Assembly (NCBI GenBank): GCA_034003245.1
Contig: JAVEYY010000028.1
Coordinates: forward strand, 1 to 64,000
DNA from: Perlabentimonas sp034003245
Lineage (GTDB): Bacteria; Bacteroidota; Bacteroidia; Bacteroidales; Tenuifilaceae
Reading direction: 5' to 3'
DNA: 64,000 nucleotides
Program-made: the position numbers and the translations under genes
Shown: positions 6,055 to 15,550 of the stretch, one piece after another
Numbering within the stretch: the first letter of the stretch is position 1
Layout of the letters: the number at the start of each line of letters is the position of its first letter
Notes under the pieces: model-generated
What the model was told of the DNA's origin: nothing
The model's input: only the letters and a program-made list of their open reading frames with translations
The model's database searches: none

Positions 6055-8139
6055 TTACTCCTTCAACCACTTATCCAACCACCCCTTAAACTCGCGCTGC
6101 CAAAGGATACCGTTTTGTGGTTTTAGCACCCAGTGGTTCTCGTCGGGGAAGAAAAGGAACTTGCTGGGCACGCCAAGCATCTGTGCTGCGTTGAATGCTG
6201 CCATGCCCTGAGTGTATGGAATACGGAAATCCTTGCCGCCGTGGATTACCAGAATGGGTGTATCCCAATTCCTCACGTAGTTATGGGCACTATGCTTGTA
6301 GCTGTTTATGGCCACCTTATTGTCGGTTTCCCAGGGCGCACCGCCCATCTCCCACTGGTCGAAAAACATCTCCTCGGTGGTCATATACTCCATCTCGGAA
6401 TGGAACACACCGCAATGGGAGATAAACGCTTTAAATCGCTTATTGTGATTACCAGCCAGCCAGAATACGGTGTAACCACCGTAGCTTGCGCCCACGGCAC
6501 CCAGACGGGTCTCATCGACCCAGGGTTCCTGTTTCACCTCGTCGATGGCGGCCAGCAGGTCGCGCATCTCCTGTCCCCCATGATCCTTGCTGATCTCATC
6601 GGTCCAGGCCTGACCAAAGGTTAACGAGCCACGGCGCGCGGGGGCAACCACCACGTAGCCGTTGGATGCCATGATGGAGAAATTCCAACGGTAGCTCCAG
6701 AACTGGCTAACTGCGCTCTGCGGGCCACCCTCGCAGTATAGTAGAGCAGGGTATTTCTTGGTTTTGTCGAAGTTGGGAGGAAGGATAACCCAGGTGTGCA
6801 CCATTTTGCCATCGGTCGATTTTACCAATCGGCGCTCAACGGTGGGCATGGTGAGCTGATCGAGAATATGGTTATTGATGGCAGATATTTGCGTTTGCTC
6901 GCCACTAGTTGGATCGATGCTGAAGATCTCGGCTGGCGATACCATCGACACCTTATCGCCAACAAGCATATCGCCAGCTAGGGCAACTGAATGGTAGTCG
7001 TGTTGACCTTCGGTTATGGGCTCAATTTTGCGCGATTCGAGATTCATTCTATAAATCTGATGTGTAGCCTCCACTCCAGCTACAAAGTAGATGGTTTGAC
7101 CATCGGTTGCCCACTGAATATTCGAGGGCGAGTAGTCGAAATCTGGAGTTAAGTAGGTTTTCTCGCCCGACTCCATATCCATTACAAAAACCCGCTCCTT
7201 ATCAGCCTCAAATCCTGCGCGCTCCATCGATAGCCATATCATCCTATCGCCATTGGGCGAGAAAACGGGTTGCTTGTCGTAGCCCACCATTCCCTCGGTT
7301 AGGTTTTTGGTTTCACCCTTCTCAATGCTATAGAGGTAGATATCGGAGTTGGTGCTAAAGGAGTACTCCTTGCCGGTTAACTTCTTGCAGGTGTAGGCAA
7401 TGGCCTTTCCGCAGGGAGTCCAGGTAATCTCCTCCATGCCGCCAAAGGGCTTTAGGGGGGAGTCGTAGGGTTCGTTGGGCATTATATCCACTGGATTGAG
7501 CACGTTGTTGCCTGTAAAGTCGGCAACAAAAATATGGCTGTAGAGGCCATCCTCCCATGTGTCCCAGTGGCGGTACATCAAATCCTCGTACATCATACCG
7601 CTGGCCTTGGGCAGGTCGGGGTAAATATCCTCGGTTGATTTATCGACCTTCACCTCGCTGATGAAAAGGATTTTATCGCCCTTGGGCGAGATGGCAAACC
7701 CATTAATATCGCCATCAAAATTCGATACTTTTTGGCGATTCTTGCCGTCGGCATTCATGGTCCATACCTGGGCAGTTTCGCCCTCGGTGGATATAAATGC
7801 CAAGGTTTGCTCGTTAACCCAGGCCAGGTTAAACTCATGGGCGGCGGTTTTGGTAATCTGGGTTTTGTTGGTGCCATCGGCATTCATCACAAACACCTCG
7901 CTGTTGCTGCGGTTCTGCTCAATGGAGTAGAACGAAACGGTGTAGGCAACCCTTTCGCCATTAGGCGATACGGCCACCTCGCCCAGCCGGCCAAACGACC
8001 AGAGCACCTCGGGGGTTAGCAATCCATTCTCGACCGTTATGTTAGCGGGTCCAATAATTGGCTCGGTTGATTTTTGGCTGGTATTGCACGATGCTGCCAA
8101 CAGCAAAACCAGCATCAACCATAGTTGTATTTTTCTCAT
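6055..8139 (-). CDS. S9-family dipeptidyl peptidase, DPP5-like lipoprotein
   Basis: A 694-aa exopeptidase that would release dipeptides from oligopeptides in the periplasm or at the outer membrane. The N-terminus is a lipoprotein signal (LWLMLVLLLAASC, lipobox Cys18), followed by a beta-propeller with repeated VMNADG/SPNGD-type blades (about 40-400), then an alpha/beta hydrolase domain with Ser552 (GASYGGY), Asp637 (HGGKDFRIP) and His669 (DENHW). The segment MYEDLMYRHWDTWEDG is typical of DPP5-type members. I placed the start at 8139: the 60 codons upstream in frame run through an intergenic repeat (8251-8310) and would mask the signal peptide. The gene is monocistronic, with a 33-bp palindrome after its stop. 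Protein scavenging fits the other peptidases in this window. Confidence 0.9.
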   Translation of the reverse strand: MRKIQLWLMLVLLLAASCNTSQKSTEPIIGPANITVENGLLTPEVLWSFGRLGEVAVSPNGERVAYTVSFYSIEQNRSNSEVFVMNADGTNKTQITKTAAHEFNLAWVNEQTLAFISTEGETAQVWTMNADGKNRQKVSNFDGDINGFAISPKGDKILFISEVKVDKSTEDIYPDLPKASGMMYEDLMYRHWDTWEDGLYSHIFVADFTGNNVLNPVDIMPNEPYDSPLKPFGGMEEITWTPCGKAIAYTCKKLTGKEYSFSTNSDIYLYSIEKGETKNLTEGMVGYDKQPVFSPNGDRMIWLSMERAGFEADKERVFVMDMESGEKTYLTPDFDYSPSNIQWATDGQTIYFVAGVEATHQIYRMNLESRKIEPITEGQHDYHSVALAGDMLVGDKVSMVSPAEIFSIDPTSGEQTQISAINNHILDQLTMPTVERRLVKSTDGKMVHTWVILPPNFDKTKKYPALLYCEGGPQSAVSQFWSYRWNFSIMASNGYVVVAPARRGSLTFGQAWTDEISKDHGGQEMRDLLAAIDEVKQEPWVDETRLGAVGASYGGYTVFWLAGNHNKRFKAFISHCGVFHSEMEYMTTEEMFFDQWEMGGAPWETDNKVAINSYKHSAHNYVRNWDTPILVIHGGKDFRIPYTQGMAAFNAAQMLGVPSKFLFFPDENHWVLKPQNGILWQREFKGWLDKWLKE

Positions 8140-8249
8140 GGCTAGTTGAATTAGGAAAGTTTTGCTAAAGGTATGAATTGCTATTTCAAAGAACAATGAT
8201 ATTTGTAGGGAGATATTTTTTGTAGGGAGAGAGATTGGGAGAAAAGAGT

Positions 8250-8312
8250 AAACACAGAGGCACGGAGGCACCGAGAAGTTTTTTTCTCTGTGTCTCTGTG
8301 CCTCCGTGTTGT
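8250..8312. repeat. intergenic inverted repeat of the TEAQRHRE type
   Basis: ACACAGAGGCACGGAGGCAC (from 8252) is answered by GTGTCTCTGTGCCTCCGTGT (ending 8309), an imperfect stem of about 25 bp with a T-rich loop. Translated on the minus strand it gives NTEAQRHREK, a junk peptide seen in many bacterial genomes where this dispersed element lies in or next to genes. It falsely extends the reading frame of the S9 peptidase. Confidence 0.85.
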
Positions 8313-8328
8313 AAATCAATAAACGAAT

Positions 8329-8508
8329 CTACTTCTTCACATCGTAGAAGCACCGTATGGGTGAGTGGAGCACGCCCTCGGCAACGAGCTTTTTGATGTT
8401 TTTATCAACCTCTTTCTTGTCGATTCCTGCGGCCTCGGCCACCTCGCCAGCTTTCATGGGTTTGCCAGCTTTCTTGATTGTCTCAAGGACTTTGTCTTTT
8501 GGATCCAT
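8329..8508 (-). CDS. small winged-helix-like DNA-binding protein, 59 aa
   Basis: The minus strand from ATG 8508 to TAG at 8329 encodes 59 residues starting MDPKDKVLETIKKAGKPMKA and continuing GEVAEAAGIDKKEVDKNIKK. The pattern (helix, GEVAEAAGIDKKEV as a helix-turn-helix, LVAEG then VLHSPIRCFYDV as a wing) matches tiny winged-helix proteins found in many Bacteroidota and archaea. No signal peptide or membrane segment. It sits alone between the TEAQRHRE repeat and the CDF-like gene, on the same strand, 69 bp from the latter. It might regulate nearby genes or act generally; there is no direct evidence. Its basic, lysine-rich composition agrees with nucleic-acid binding. Confidence 0.75.
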   Translation of the reverse strand: MDPKDKVLETIKKAGKPMKAGEVAEAAGIDKKEVDKNIKKLVAEGVLHSPIRCFYDVKK

Positions 8509-8577
8509 GGTAAAAAGTTTAATGTTTCGTGATTATTTTAGTGACAGGTGACAAATGTTTTTTTGCAAATTTAAAAA

Positions 8578-9219
8578 CTAATGGCAATCGCCATTGCAGC
8601 CACAGGTAAAATTTCCTCTACGGGCTTTCTCAAACGCCTCGCGCCCCTCGGTAAAGGCAAACCAGGCTATCCCCAGCGATCCCAAATTATCGACCCAACC
8701 TATTCCCGAAAATTCATACAGCAGGCTTGAAGCCAACAGCACAAACGAAAGGTAAAAACAGGTCTTGGTGCAGTTAGCATCGGCAATAATGGCGGCTGAG
8801 TTCAGCTTACGCCCCACACTTAGTTTGGCACGCATTAGGAACCACATAGTTAGTATAGATGCCGATGAGACAATGATGCCCACAACTGTAGTCTCTGGCT
8901 CTTCGCCAGTGTAAAAGTTTACTGCAACGCCAGCTATCAACCCCAGGGTTAGTAGATAAAATGCTGTTCCTGTAATTCTAAGGGCATTCTTCTCAAAGCT
9001 ATCTGGCGTTTCGGCCTGCGATTTACGCATCCTAAGCACCATATGCAGAATTCCAAATGCCGATATCATCTCCACAAAGCTATCGACCCCAAAGCCAAGG
9101 AGTACGAGCGTATCGTCGCTAATGCCAAAGAGTACAGATACCAAGCCCTCGGCTAGGTTGTATCCCAGAGTAATTAGGGTTAATATAAGCGCAAGTCTTA
9201 TTAACTTTTGTCGTTGCAT
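8578..9219 (-). CDS. cation-efflux (CDF)-like integral membrane protein
   Basis: A 213-aa protein with about six hydrophobic segments. The stretch GYNLAEGLVSVLFGISDDTL followed by LVLLGFGVDSFVEM resembles the transmembrane metal-site region of cation diffusion facilitators, with Asp and Glu in membrane helices. A second such region holds SAAIIADANCTKTC. The usual cytoplasmic C-terminal domain is missing; instead it ends CGCNGDCH, a likely metal-binding tail. It follows the czcCBA-like operon by 137 bp on the same strand, which supports a role in metal export or sensing. The substrate cannot be told. It could be transcribed with the operon or from its own promoter; I saw no perfect TAnnTTTG box in the gap. 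Confidence 0.75.
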   Translation of the reverse strand: MQRQKLIRLALILTLITLGYNLAEGLVSVLFGISDDTLVLLGFGVDSFVEMISAFGILHMVLRMRKSQAETPDSFEKNALRITGTAFYLLTLGLIAGVAVNFYTGEEPETTVVGIIVSSASILTMWFLMRAKLSVGRKLNSAAIIADANCTKTCFYLSFVLLASSLLYEFSGIGWVDNLGSLGIAWFAFTEGREAFEKARRGNFTCGCNGDCH

Positions 9220-9356
9220 ACTTCCGATGGATGCGTTAATGGTTTAACAGTTGTAATCTGATAATGTTGAAACCTTTTGAAGAAATTAGGTAAAGAAATG
9301 GTTACAGAGTCACACAATGTAAAACACTGCGTAACCCTGTGAAACATCTTCAAACA

Positions 9357-10535
9357 CTACAGCTCAAACCTATGCAGCTCCGAGTAAAGCTTAGCATACT
9401 CCAACTCCAACTCCATTACCCTATCGGTTAAACCGTAGAGAAAAGTCACCTCGTTGAAGAAATCAATTACCGATATCTCTCCAGCCTCAAGGGCGCGCCG
9501 GGTTAATTCTAGATTATTGTTACTGGTTAGGGCTTTCTGTAGCTCATCGAGCTGCGATCTTGTGCTTACCGTTTGCTGATACAACTCCTCAAACTCCATC
9601 TCAAGCATTACGCGCTGGTTGTGAGCTTGGGCTTGCGATGAGTTCAATTGAATAGCAGCAGCACGACGATTCCCGGAGTTGCCCCATAGTGGAATAGAAA
9701 GCCCAACTTTAAAACCCGTAAAATGCTCCGCATCGGTTTGCTCCGACTGGTAACCAATATTCAGCTCGGGTAATCCCTGATGCGTTACCAGCGACTTATT
9801 CTGCTCGGCTAAGGCTACCTCTTGATGGGTTGCTGAAAAGCGGGGATCGGTGTGAGCAAACTGGTTGAAAATTGTATCCTTTTCGCCCAGCGGCAGGAGC
9901 AAAAGTAGCGAGTCGGTTGCATCCAGCTCTTGCCCCCCGTTAAGCATTACCATTTTGCGATGCAATATATTTTTGTGCGATCTCACTCTACTGGCGTTTT
10001 GGGTTTCCTCAACCAGTCTTAATCGGGCATTGTTCAATTCCATGGTAGTTGCCTGGCCCGCATCAACCTTTTTTTGGATGATATTAAGCATATTGCTGGC
10101 TAGCTTTTGGCGATGGTCTAGCTCAGTAAGCATTCGCTTGGCTTGGATATACTCCAGAAGTACATGCGTGGCTTGCAGTAAAATCTCCTGCCTTGCCGCT
10201 TTGAAGTTTACATCGACAAGCTTGTCGTTGGTTTTGGCCAGCTGGTTGCGCTTAGCATAAACTGTAGGGAACTCAAAGCTTTGGCTAACGCCCCAGGCAT
10301 ACTTGATGCCAGCACCCTCAACGGCAGGGAACCGCCCTCCCTCAATGGTTGGGTTTGGGGGCAACAGGTTAGTTCGGGCTTCGGCCTTTTGATAATCCAG
10401 TTGAGCTTTTAGCGCAGCAATGGTTGGGTTGTTAGCCTCAATAGAAGCGAGAATATCTGTAACGCTCTCCTGCCCGTATGCCGAGAAACCGACCAAAAAT
10501 AGTAGCAGCAGAAGTAATTGCCTATTATTTTTCAT
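9357..10535 (-). CDS. outer-membrane efflux protein of a metal RND system (TolC/CzcC-like)
   Basis: A 392-aa outer-membrane factor with a signal peptide (LLLLLLFLVGFSAYG) and two repeats of long amphipathic helices separated by short beta stretches (GLPELNIGYQSEQTDAEHFTG and following), as in TolC-family channels. It would form the exit duct for the RND pump next door. Its start overlaps the end of the pump gene by 11 bp (10525-10535), which suggests translational coupling. The order adaptor, pump, outer-membrane factor on one strand is the classical heavy-metal efflux operon read from right to left. Confidence 0.88.
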   Translation of the reverse strand: MKNNRQLLLLLLFLVGFSAYGQESVTDILASIEANNPTIAALKAQLDYQKAEARTNLLPPNPTIEGGRFPAVEGAGIKYAWGVSQSFEFPTVYAKRNQLAKTNDKLVDVNFKAARQEILLQATHVLLEYIQAKRMLTELDHRQKLASNMLNIIQKKVDAGQATTMELNNARLRLVEETQNASRVRSHKNILHRKMVMLNGGQELDATDSLLLLLPLGEKDTIFNQFAHTDPRFSATHQEVALAEQNKSLVTHQGLPELNIGYQSEQTDAEHFTGFKVGLSIPLWGNSGNRRAAAIQLNSSQAQAHNQRVMLEMEFEELYQQTVSTRSQLDELQKALTSNNNLELTRRALEAGEISVIDFFNEVTFLYGLTDRVMELELEYAKLYSELHRFEL

Positions 10536-13500
10536 TGTTCTCCTCCTTTGTGTTTATCCCCAAACGGGTTGATGTAATGTAGTAAATTGCAGGTACGATA
10601 TAGATATTTAGGATTGTTGAGGTTAGCAATCCACCCAGGATCACCTTTGCCATTGGGCTCTGGATTTCATTTCCCGATAAATCGCCTTGAAGCGCAAGCG
10701 GAATAAGTGCCAGCGCAGCCGTAAGGGCAGTCATAAGTATTGGGTTTAGCCTATCCGTAGATCCCATTATTATTGTTTCGTAAAGCGAAACGCCCTCGTC
10801 CTGCAGATGCTGATAGCGCGATACTAAAAGGATTCCGTTGCGGGTTGCAATGCCAAAAAGGGTAATAAACCCGATTATGGCAGGAATGCTAAGTATTCCG
10901 GAGGTGAAGTAGATGGAGAACACCCCCCCAATAAGCGCTAACGGCAGGTTTAGAAGAATAATTCCGGCCAGCTTAAAGTTCTTAAACTCCTGGTAAAGCA
11001 GCAGGAAGATTACAAAAAGGGCTAGGATGGATGTTAAAACTAGCGTTTGCGATGCTTTGGCCTCGCTCTCAAACTGTCCCCCGTACTCTATCCAATACCC
11101 CTCGGGCAATGTGATATTTTGTGAAACCTGCGATTGGATTTCATTCACAATTCCTCTCAGGTCGCCACTCGAGACATTGGCTGAGATCACAATTTTGCGC
11201 TGTACATTCTCCCGGCTTATGGAGCTTGGCCCCGATACCGAAACCACATCGGCAACCTGTTCAAGAGGAACTTTCTTCCCATCACGGGTGTCAATAAGCG
11301 CTGCTCGAATTCCTTCTATGGTTTGAGTGTAGTCATCGTTTAGCTTAAGCACAAGGTCGAATCTGCGTTGACCCTCGTAGATATCGGCCAATTTCTCACC
11401 CCCAAAAGCCATATCAACAAAATGCGAGAACTCATTTACGGTGATGCCGTATGCTCCCAGCATTTCCCTCTTCGCTCTAATCTGGATTTGTGGAGTTTCA
11501 ACCTGCTGCTCAACGTTAACATCTACCAAACCCTCAATATGCGAAATAGCTGATTTAATCTCGTTGCCAAGCGTAAACATTCTGTTTAAGTCGGTTCCAA
11601 AGAGTTTTATGGCGATATTCGCTCGTGTGCCTGAGAGCATATGGTCTATTCTATGCCCCAGGGGTTGTCCAACCGTTACAGCTATCCCAGGGATTCCAGC
11701 AAGCGTGTTACGAACATCCTGAAGGAATTCATGCTGATCTCTTTCATCTAGCGTAAAGTTCACATCAATCTCGGCGCTGTTGGTGGTTTGGGAGTGCTCA
11801 TCGAGTTCACCCATGCCCGTTCTGCGGGCTGTGGTGTTAATCTCTGGGATTTGAAGCAGTTCTGTTTCCACCAAGTTGCCAATCCTATTGCTTTCCTCGA
11901 GCGACGTGCCGGGCTGAGTAACCACCGATAGGGTAAGCGAGCCCTCGTTAAACTCTGGCAAGAAGCTACGTCCCATCTGCGTGAACACAAAGAGCGAAAC
12001 CGCAAAAAGGGCTAATGTTGATACTATTACCAGGCGTTTGTGCCGAAGCGACCAAACGAGCGACCTTTCGTAAAAGCCTGAGAGCACTCGCACAAGCCAC
12101 TTGTCCTTTTCGTTTCGGGTTAAAAACTTCTCGCGGGTAAGCATCATGCTGGCAAGTAGGGGAGTAAGGGTCATGGCAACAATAAGCGATACGAATAGCG
12201 ATACAATAAAAGCAATTCCAAGCGGTTGAAGCATGCGCCCCTCCATACCCGAGAGGAAGAAAAGTGGTAGAAAGGCCACCATAATGATGAGCGTGGCATT
12301 TAGAATCGAAGCACGTATCTCCTTTGATGCCTGAAACACTACGGTGAAGTTCGACTGCCTATTCTCCCTGCTCAACAGTCGATTTTGCCGGAGTCGTTTG
12401 TAAATATTCTCCACATCAATAATGGAGTCGTCGACTAGCGATCCAATGGCAATGGCCATTCCGCCAAGGCTCATGGTGTTGATGTTGAGCCCAAGCAACT
12501 TCATAACAATAATTGCCCCCAGCAGGGAGAGAGGGATAGCCAAAAGCGAGATTATGGTTGTTCGGAAGCTTCCTAAGAAAAGAAAAAGAATGATTACCAC
12601 AAAAATTGCCCCCTCAATAAGTGCTGTTTGCACATTTCGAACCGATGTTTCGATGAAGTCGGCTTGTCGGAAAATCTTTGTATCCAGGACCACATCGGGG
12701 TGAAGAGTTTTTTGTATCTGCAATAGATTTTCTTCTATTCTGCGTGTAAGCTCAAGCGTATTGGTATTTGGCTGTTTGGATACGGAGATAATAATTGCTG
12801 GCTCAGCATTCCCCGAAGCGTAACCCATCTTGGTTGCACTACCAATCTTAACTTCAGCCACATCTCTTACCCTAATGGGCTTTCCATTCGTCGATTTGAT
12901 GAACGATGCGCCCAGCTCGTCTATATCCGAGGTTCGGGCAATACCACGCAGGGCGTACTCATTCCCAAACTCGCGTACAGCGTTACCCGTTGAGTTTTGA
13001 CTAATACCACTACAAACCTCGGCTAGCTCGTCCATTGATACAGAGTAGTACTTCATCAGCATGGGGTTGGCCAGTACGTGGTACTGCTTGTAGTCGCCTC
13101 CAATAATGGTTACCTGCGATACACCGCCAGTAGCCAACAGTAGTGGCTTCACGTTCCACTCGGCAATGGTCCTGAGCTCCATCATGCTGGTGCTGTCGGC
13201 TTGCATGCCGATAAAGAATATTTCACCCATTACACTCGACTGCGGAGCGAGGGTTGGCATTCCCACGCCAAATGGCATTTGTGAGGTTACTGTAATAAGC
13301 TTCTCGCTCACAATTTGGCGAGCCTTAAAAATATCAGTTCCCCAGTCGAACTCAACCCAAACAAACGAAAAACCTTGCGATGATGATGAGCGAACTCTAC
13401 GAACATCAGTGGCGCCATTTACTGCAGTTTCTATGGGGAAGGTAACCAAGCGTTCCACCTCCTCGGGCGCCATCCCATGGGCATCGGTCATTACCACAAC

Positions 13501-13638
13501 GGTTGGGGCTGTGAGGTCGGGGAACACATCCACATCCATATCGATAGCGGTTCGAGTACCCACCACAATGAGAATTACCGAACAAAGTAGGATGAAGTAC
13601 TTATTGTTCAGCGAGAATTTTATAATATTATCAAGCAT
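10525..13638 (-). CDS. heavy-metal efflux RND pump (CzcA/CusA family)
   Basis: A 1037-aa inner-membrane proton-driven pump, the normal length for the HME-RND family. It shows the family start (MDVDVFPDLTAPTVVVMTDA), two large periplasmic loops, and twelve predicted membrane segments. The fourth-helix region reads GGMAIAIGSLVDDSIIDVEN, nearer to the CusA-type AIG..VD pattern than to the CzcA-type DFG..VD pattern, so Cu/Ag or another metal is possible and Zn/Co/Cd cannot be assumed. The adaptor gene lies 11 bp upstream and the outer-membrane factor overlaps its 3' end. The neighbouring His-rich proteins fit handling of a transition metal. Confidence 0.93.
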   Translation of the reverse strand: MLDNIIKFSLNNKYFILLCSVILIVVGTRTAIDMDVDVFPDLTAPTVVVMTDAHGMAPEEVERLVTFPIETAVNGATDVRRVRSSSSQGFSFVWVEFDWGTDIFKARQIVSEKLITVTSQMPFGVGMPTLAPQSSVMGEIFFIGMQADSTSMMELRTIAEWNVKPLLLATGGVSQVTIIGGDYKQYHVLANPMLMKYYSVSMDELAEVCSGISQNSTGNAVREFGNEYALRGIARTSDIDELGASFIKSTNGKPIRVRDVAEVKIGSATKMGYASGNAEPAIIISVSKQPNTNTLELTRRIEENLLQIQKTLHPDVVLDTKIFRQADFIETSVRNVQTALIEGAIFVVIILFLFLGSFRTTIISLLAIPLSLLGAIIVMKLLGLNINTMSLGGMAIAIGSLVDDSIIDVENIYKRLRQNRLLSRENRQSNFTVVFQASKEIRASILNATLIIMVAFLPLFFLSGMEGRMLQPLGIAFIVSLFVSLIVAMTLTPLLASMMLTREKFLTRNEKDKWLVRVLSGFYERSLVWSLRHKRLVIVSTLALFAVSLFVFTQMGRSFLPEFNEGSLTLSVVTQPGTSLEESNRIGNLVETELLQIPEINTTARRTGMGELDEHSQTTNSAEIDVNFTLDERDQHEFLQDVRNTLAGIPGIAVTVGQPLGHRIDHMLSGTRANIAIKLFGTDLNRMFTLGNEIKSAISHIEGLVDVNVEQQVETPQIQIRAKREMLGAYGITVNEFSHFVDMAFGGEKLADIYEGQRRFDLVLKLNDDYTQTIEGIRAALIDTRDGKKVPLEQVADVVSVSGPSSISRENVQRKIVISANVSSGDLRGIVNEIQSQVSQNITLPEGYWIEYGGQFESEAKASQTLVLTSILALFVIFLLLYQEFKNFKLAGIILLNLPLALIGGVFSIYFTSGILSIPAIIGFITLFGIATRNGILLVSRYQHLQDEGVSLYETIIMGSTDRLNPILMTALTAALALIPLALQGDLSGNEIQSPMAKVILGGLLTSTILNIYIVPAIYYITSTRLGINTKEENNEK

Positions 13639-13649
13639 TGCTTCTCCTT

Positions 13650-15167
13650 TTAGTGAACATGTCCTGAATGAGGATCGAGTGCAGCAGCAGCTTGTGCGAG
13701 TTTAACTAGCATAGCCCCTTTGGAGACTATGCGTTCGCTCTGGTCTAATCCGCTTAAAACTTCAGTCTTAATGCCATCTGTTGCTCCAATCTGCACCACC
13801 CTCTTCTCAAAAAGTTCGGGGGTAACCTGAACCATTACAAAAAATTGCCCTTGTTCCTCAAGCATTGAGGTATTTGGAACGGTTAACGCCGCAGAATTTG
13901 AGAAAGCCTTTAGGTAAACTTCGGCAAAACCGCCCAACACAAACGATTCCTTGTTGTCAATCTGAATAGTAACCGGAATCATAAAATTATCGGGACTAAC
14001 ATTTCGTCCATACGATACAATTTTTCCGTTGAGCTCGCTTAGGGCGTAGGTTTTGTTATCGTAAAGAGTACGGATGTTTGCGGATAGAATATCACCCAAA
14101 ACAGGTGCATACTTCTGCTGAATATCGGCAGTGAGCAGTAGGTTTGCATTTTGTGATATTGAAATTATGGGATGACCAATCTCAATATACTGTCCGTTTT
14201 GCACAAAAACCTGCTTGGTAAACCCGTTGAGTGGCGATACAATACGTTGACCCCTTGCACTAAAATTCTCATTCATATTATCGAAAAGGGCTTTGGTGTT
14301 TTCATACTCAGTTTTGGCGGCAAGCAATTCCTTTTCGGGGACGATTTTATCCTTAGCCAGCTGGCTCACTCTTTCAAAATCGGTTTTAGCTTTCTCGTAA
14401 TTATTTTTTGCCTCGGCAAATCTCACGTTCCAGCTATTTTCAGCCAATCCACTTGCTGAAATCGACAGTAGCTCTTCACCTTCATTTACCTTTTGCCCTT
14501 GGAGCAAACCATTCCTAGGAATTGTAACAACGCCATTTGTTTTTGCAGTAACTATAAGCTCATCGCCTTGTGCTGGCTTTATCTGGCCGATGGTTTTAAT
14601 TGCTTGTCCAAAGGGCTCAACCATAGGGTGCTCGGTGGCAAAGTCTACTTTCCATGATTGCTCTTTGGTAAAGGATATGGCATTTGATTCGTGAATAGCA
14701 TTTGCTTCGGCCTCGTGAATGGCCGTATGCTCATCTGCAAAAACTCTAAGTCCCCTCACTTCAACCCGATGGTTTGTAGCAGGTGTTTCAACATCGATAA
14801 TAATTTTGGCCAATCCCTCAACCTCGGGCGTTAATGAAAAATGGAATATGCCAGGTCGTTCCGGCTTTACAATTGTTTGGCGAATGCCTTTAGTGCCAAC
14901 AATCATGCTTAGGGTAACCTTCCCTTCCTGCAGTGGCTTAAAGTTTTCAAGATGTGTTAAGTGAACAAGAATTGAAGAGGTTACTCCAACAGCAAAGGGA
15001 TCGGCCTCAGCAAACACCTCTAACTTATCACCGTACCCAGTTATTAGAACCTTAACATCGTCGTGATCGTGATTACTCTCCGCTGCTGTTTCAGCACTAT
15101 GATTGTGACAGGCAATTAGTGCTGTTGCGATAATCAGATAAACTATAAAAACGTACGTTTTCATCAT
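13650..15167 (-). CDS. RND efflux periplasmic adaptor (CzcB/CusB-like) lipoprotein
   Basis: A 505-aa membrane-fusion protein joining pump and outer-membrane channel. It has a lipobox (TALIAC, Cys20), a His-rich linker (CHNHSAETAAESNHDHDD), an extra N-terminal beta domain (about 40-150), a lipoyl-like/barrel core (TVTAKTNGVV-type segment, about 205-240) split by a coiled-coil hairpin (NNYEKAKTDFERVSQLAKDK), and a C-terminal domain ending DPHSGHVH. The His clusters at both ends could bind the exported metal. Start ATG at 15167; a second ATG follows immediately. It sits 15 bp after the His-rich lipoprotein gene and 11 bp before the pump gene. Confidence 0.9.
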   Translation of the reverse strand: MMKTYVFIVYLIIATALIACHNHSAETAAESNHDHDDVKVLITGYGDKLEVFAEADPFAVGVTSSILVHLTHLENFKPLQEGKVTLSMIVGTKGIRQTIVKPERPGIFHFSLTPEVEGLAKIIIDVETPATNHRVEVRGLRVFADEHTAIHEAEANAIHESNAISFTKEQSWKVDFATEHPMVEPFGQAIKTIGQIKPAQGDELIVTAKTNGVVTIPRNGLLQGQKVNEGEELLSISASGLAENSWNVRFAEAKNNYEKAKTDFERVSQLAKDKIVPEKELLAAKTEYENTKALFDNMNENFSARGQRIVSPLNGFTKQVFVQNGQYIEIGHPIISISQNANLLLTADIQQKYAPVLGDILSANIRTLYDNKTYALSELNGKIVSYGRNVSPDNFMIPVTIQIDNKESFVLGGFAEVYLKAFSNSAALTVPNTSMLEEQGQFFVMVQVTPELFEKRVVQIGATDGIKTEVLSGLDQSERIVSKGAMLVKLAQAAAALDPHSGHVH

Positions 15168-15182
15168 TTTTATGCTATAAAA

Positions 15183-15443
15183 TTAATGAGTATGAACCTT
15201 CCCGTCGCCATGCTTATGAGGCTTATGCTCTGATTCTTTTAACGCCTCACCCTCGTGGGCGTGGTGAAGTGCTGAGTCGGCCTCAACGGTAAACGACTCC
15301 TGCTCCTGTGTATTCGATTTACTAACGTGAGTGTGCGAACAACCATCGCCGTGAGTGTGTGTATCATTCTTATGATTAGTTCCCCCGCAGGCAGTTAATA
15401 ACGATATGGTTATTACCACCAATGCTAATTGAATAGATTTCAT
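15183..15443 (-). CDS. small histidine-rich lipoprotein
   Basis: An 86-aa protein with a lipoprotein signal (LALVVITISLLTAC, lipobox Cys19) and a mature part containing about 13 His in 67 residues (THTHGDGCSHTH, LHHAHEG, EHKPHKHGDGKVHTH). It is probably a periplasmic metal buffer or chaperone that serves the adjacent efflux pump. I chose ATG 15443 since it opens directly into the signal peptide; an upstream in-frame ATG at 15497 would add 18 residues without purpose. It precedes the adaptor gene by 15 bp, so it is almost surely part of the operon. Confidence 0.8.
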   Translation of the reverse strand: MKSIQLALVVITISLLTACGGTNHKNDTHTHGDGCSHTHVSKSNTQEQESFTVEADSALHHAHEGEALKESEHKPHKHGDGKVHTH

Positions 15444-15550
15444 AGTTAGAAATTTACGTGGTATGTTATTGAATATTGAATACAGAAAAAGCGGCAATGG
15501 ACTTTATGCCATTGCGCGTAATGCTTTAATGTAAGCAGTTGAAACGTTGC

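Noticed and set aside
5654..6211. 185-codon plus-strand frame across the array end and the palindromes
   Set aside because: Made of repeat and palindrome translations (DRVLNPVRG) and overlaps the S9 peptidase gene.
8140..8319. N-terminal extension of the S9 peptidase
   Set aside because: It reads through the dispersed inverted repeat and would bury the lipoprotein signal.
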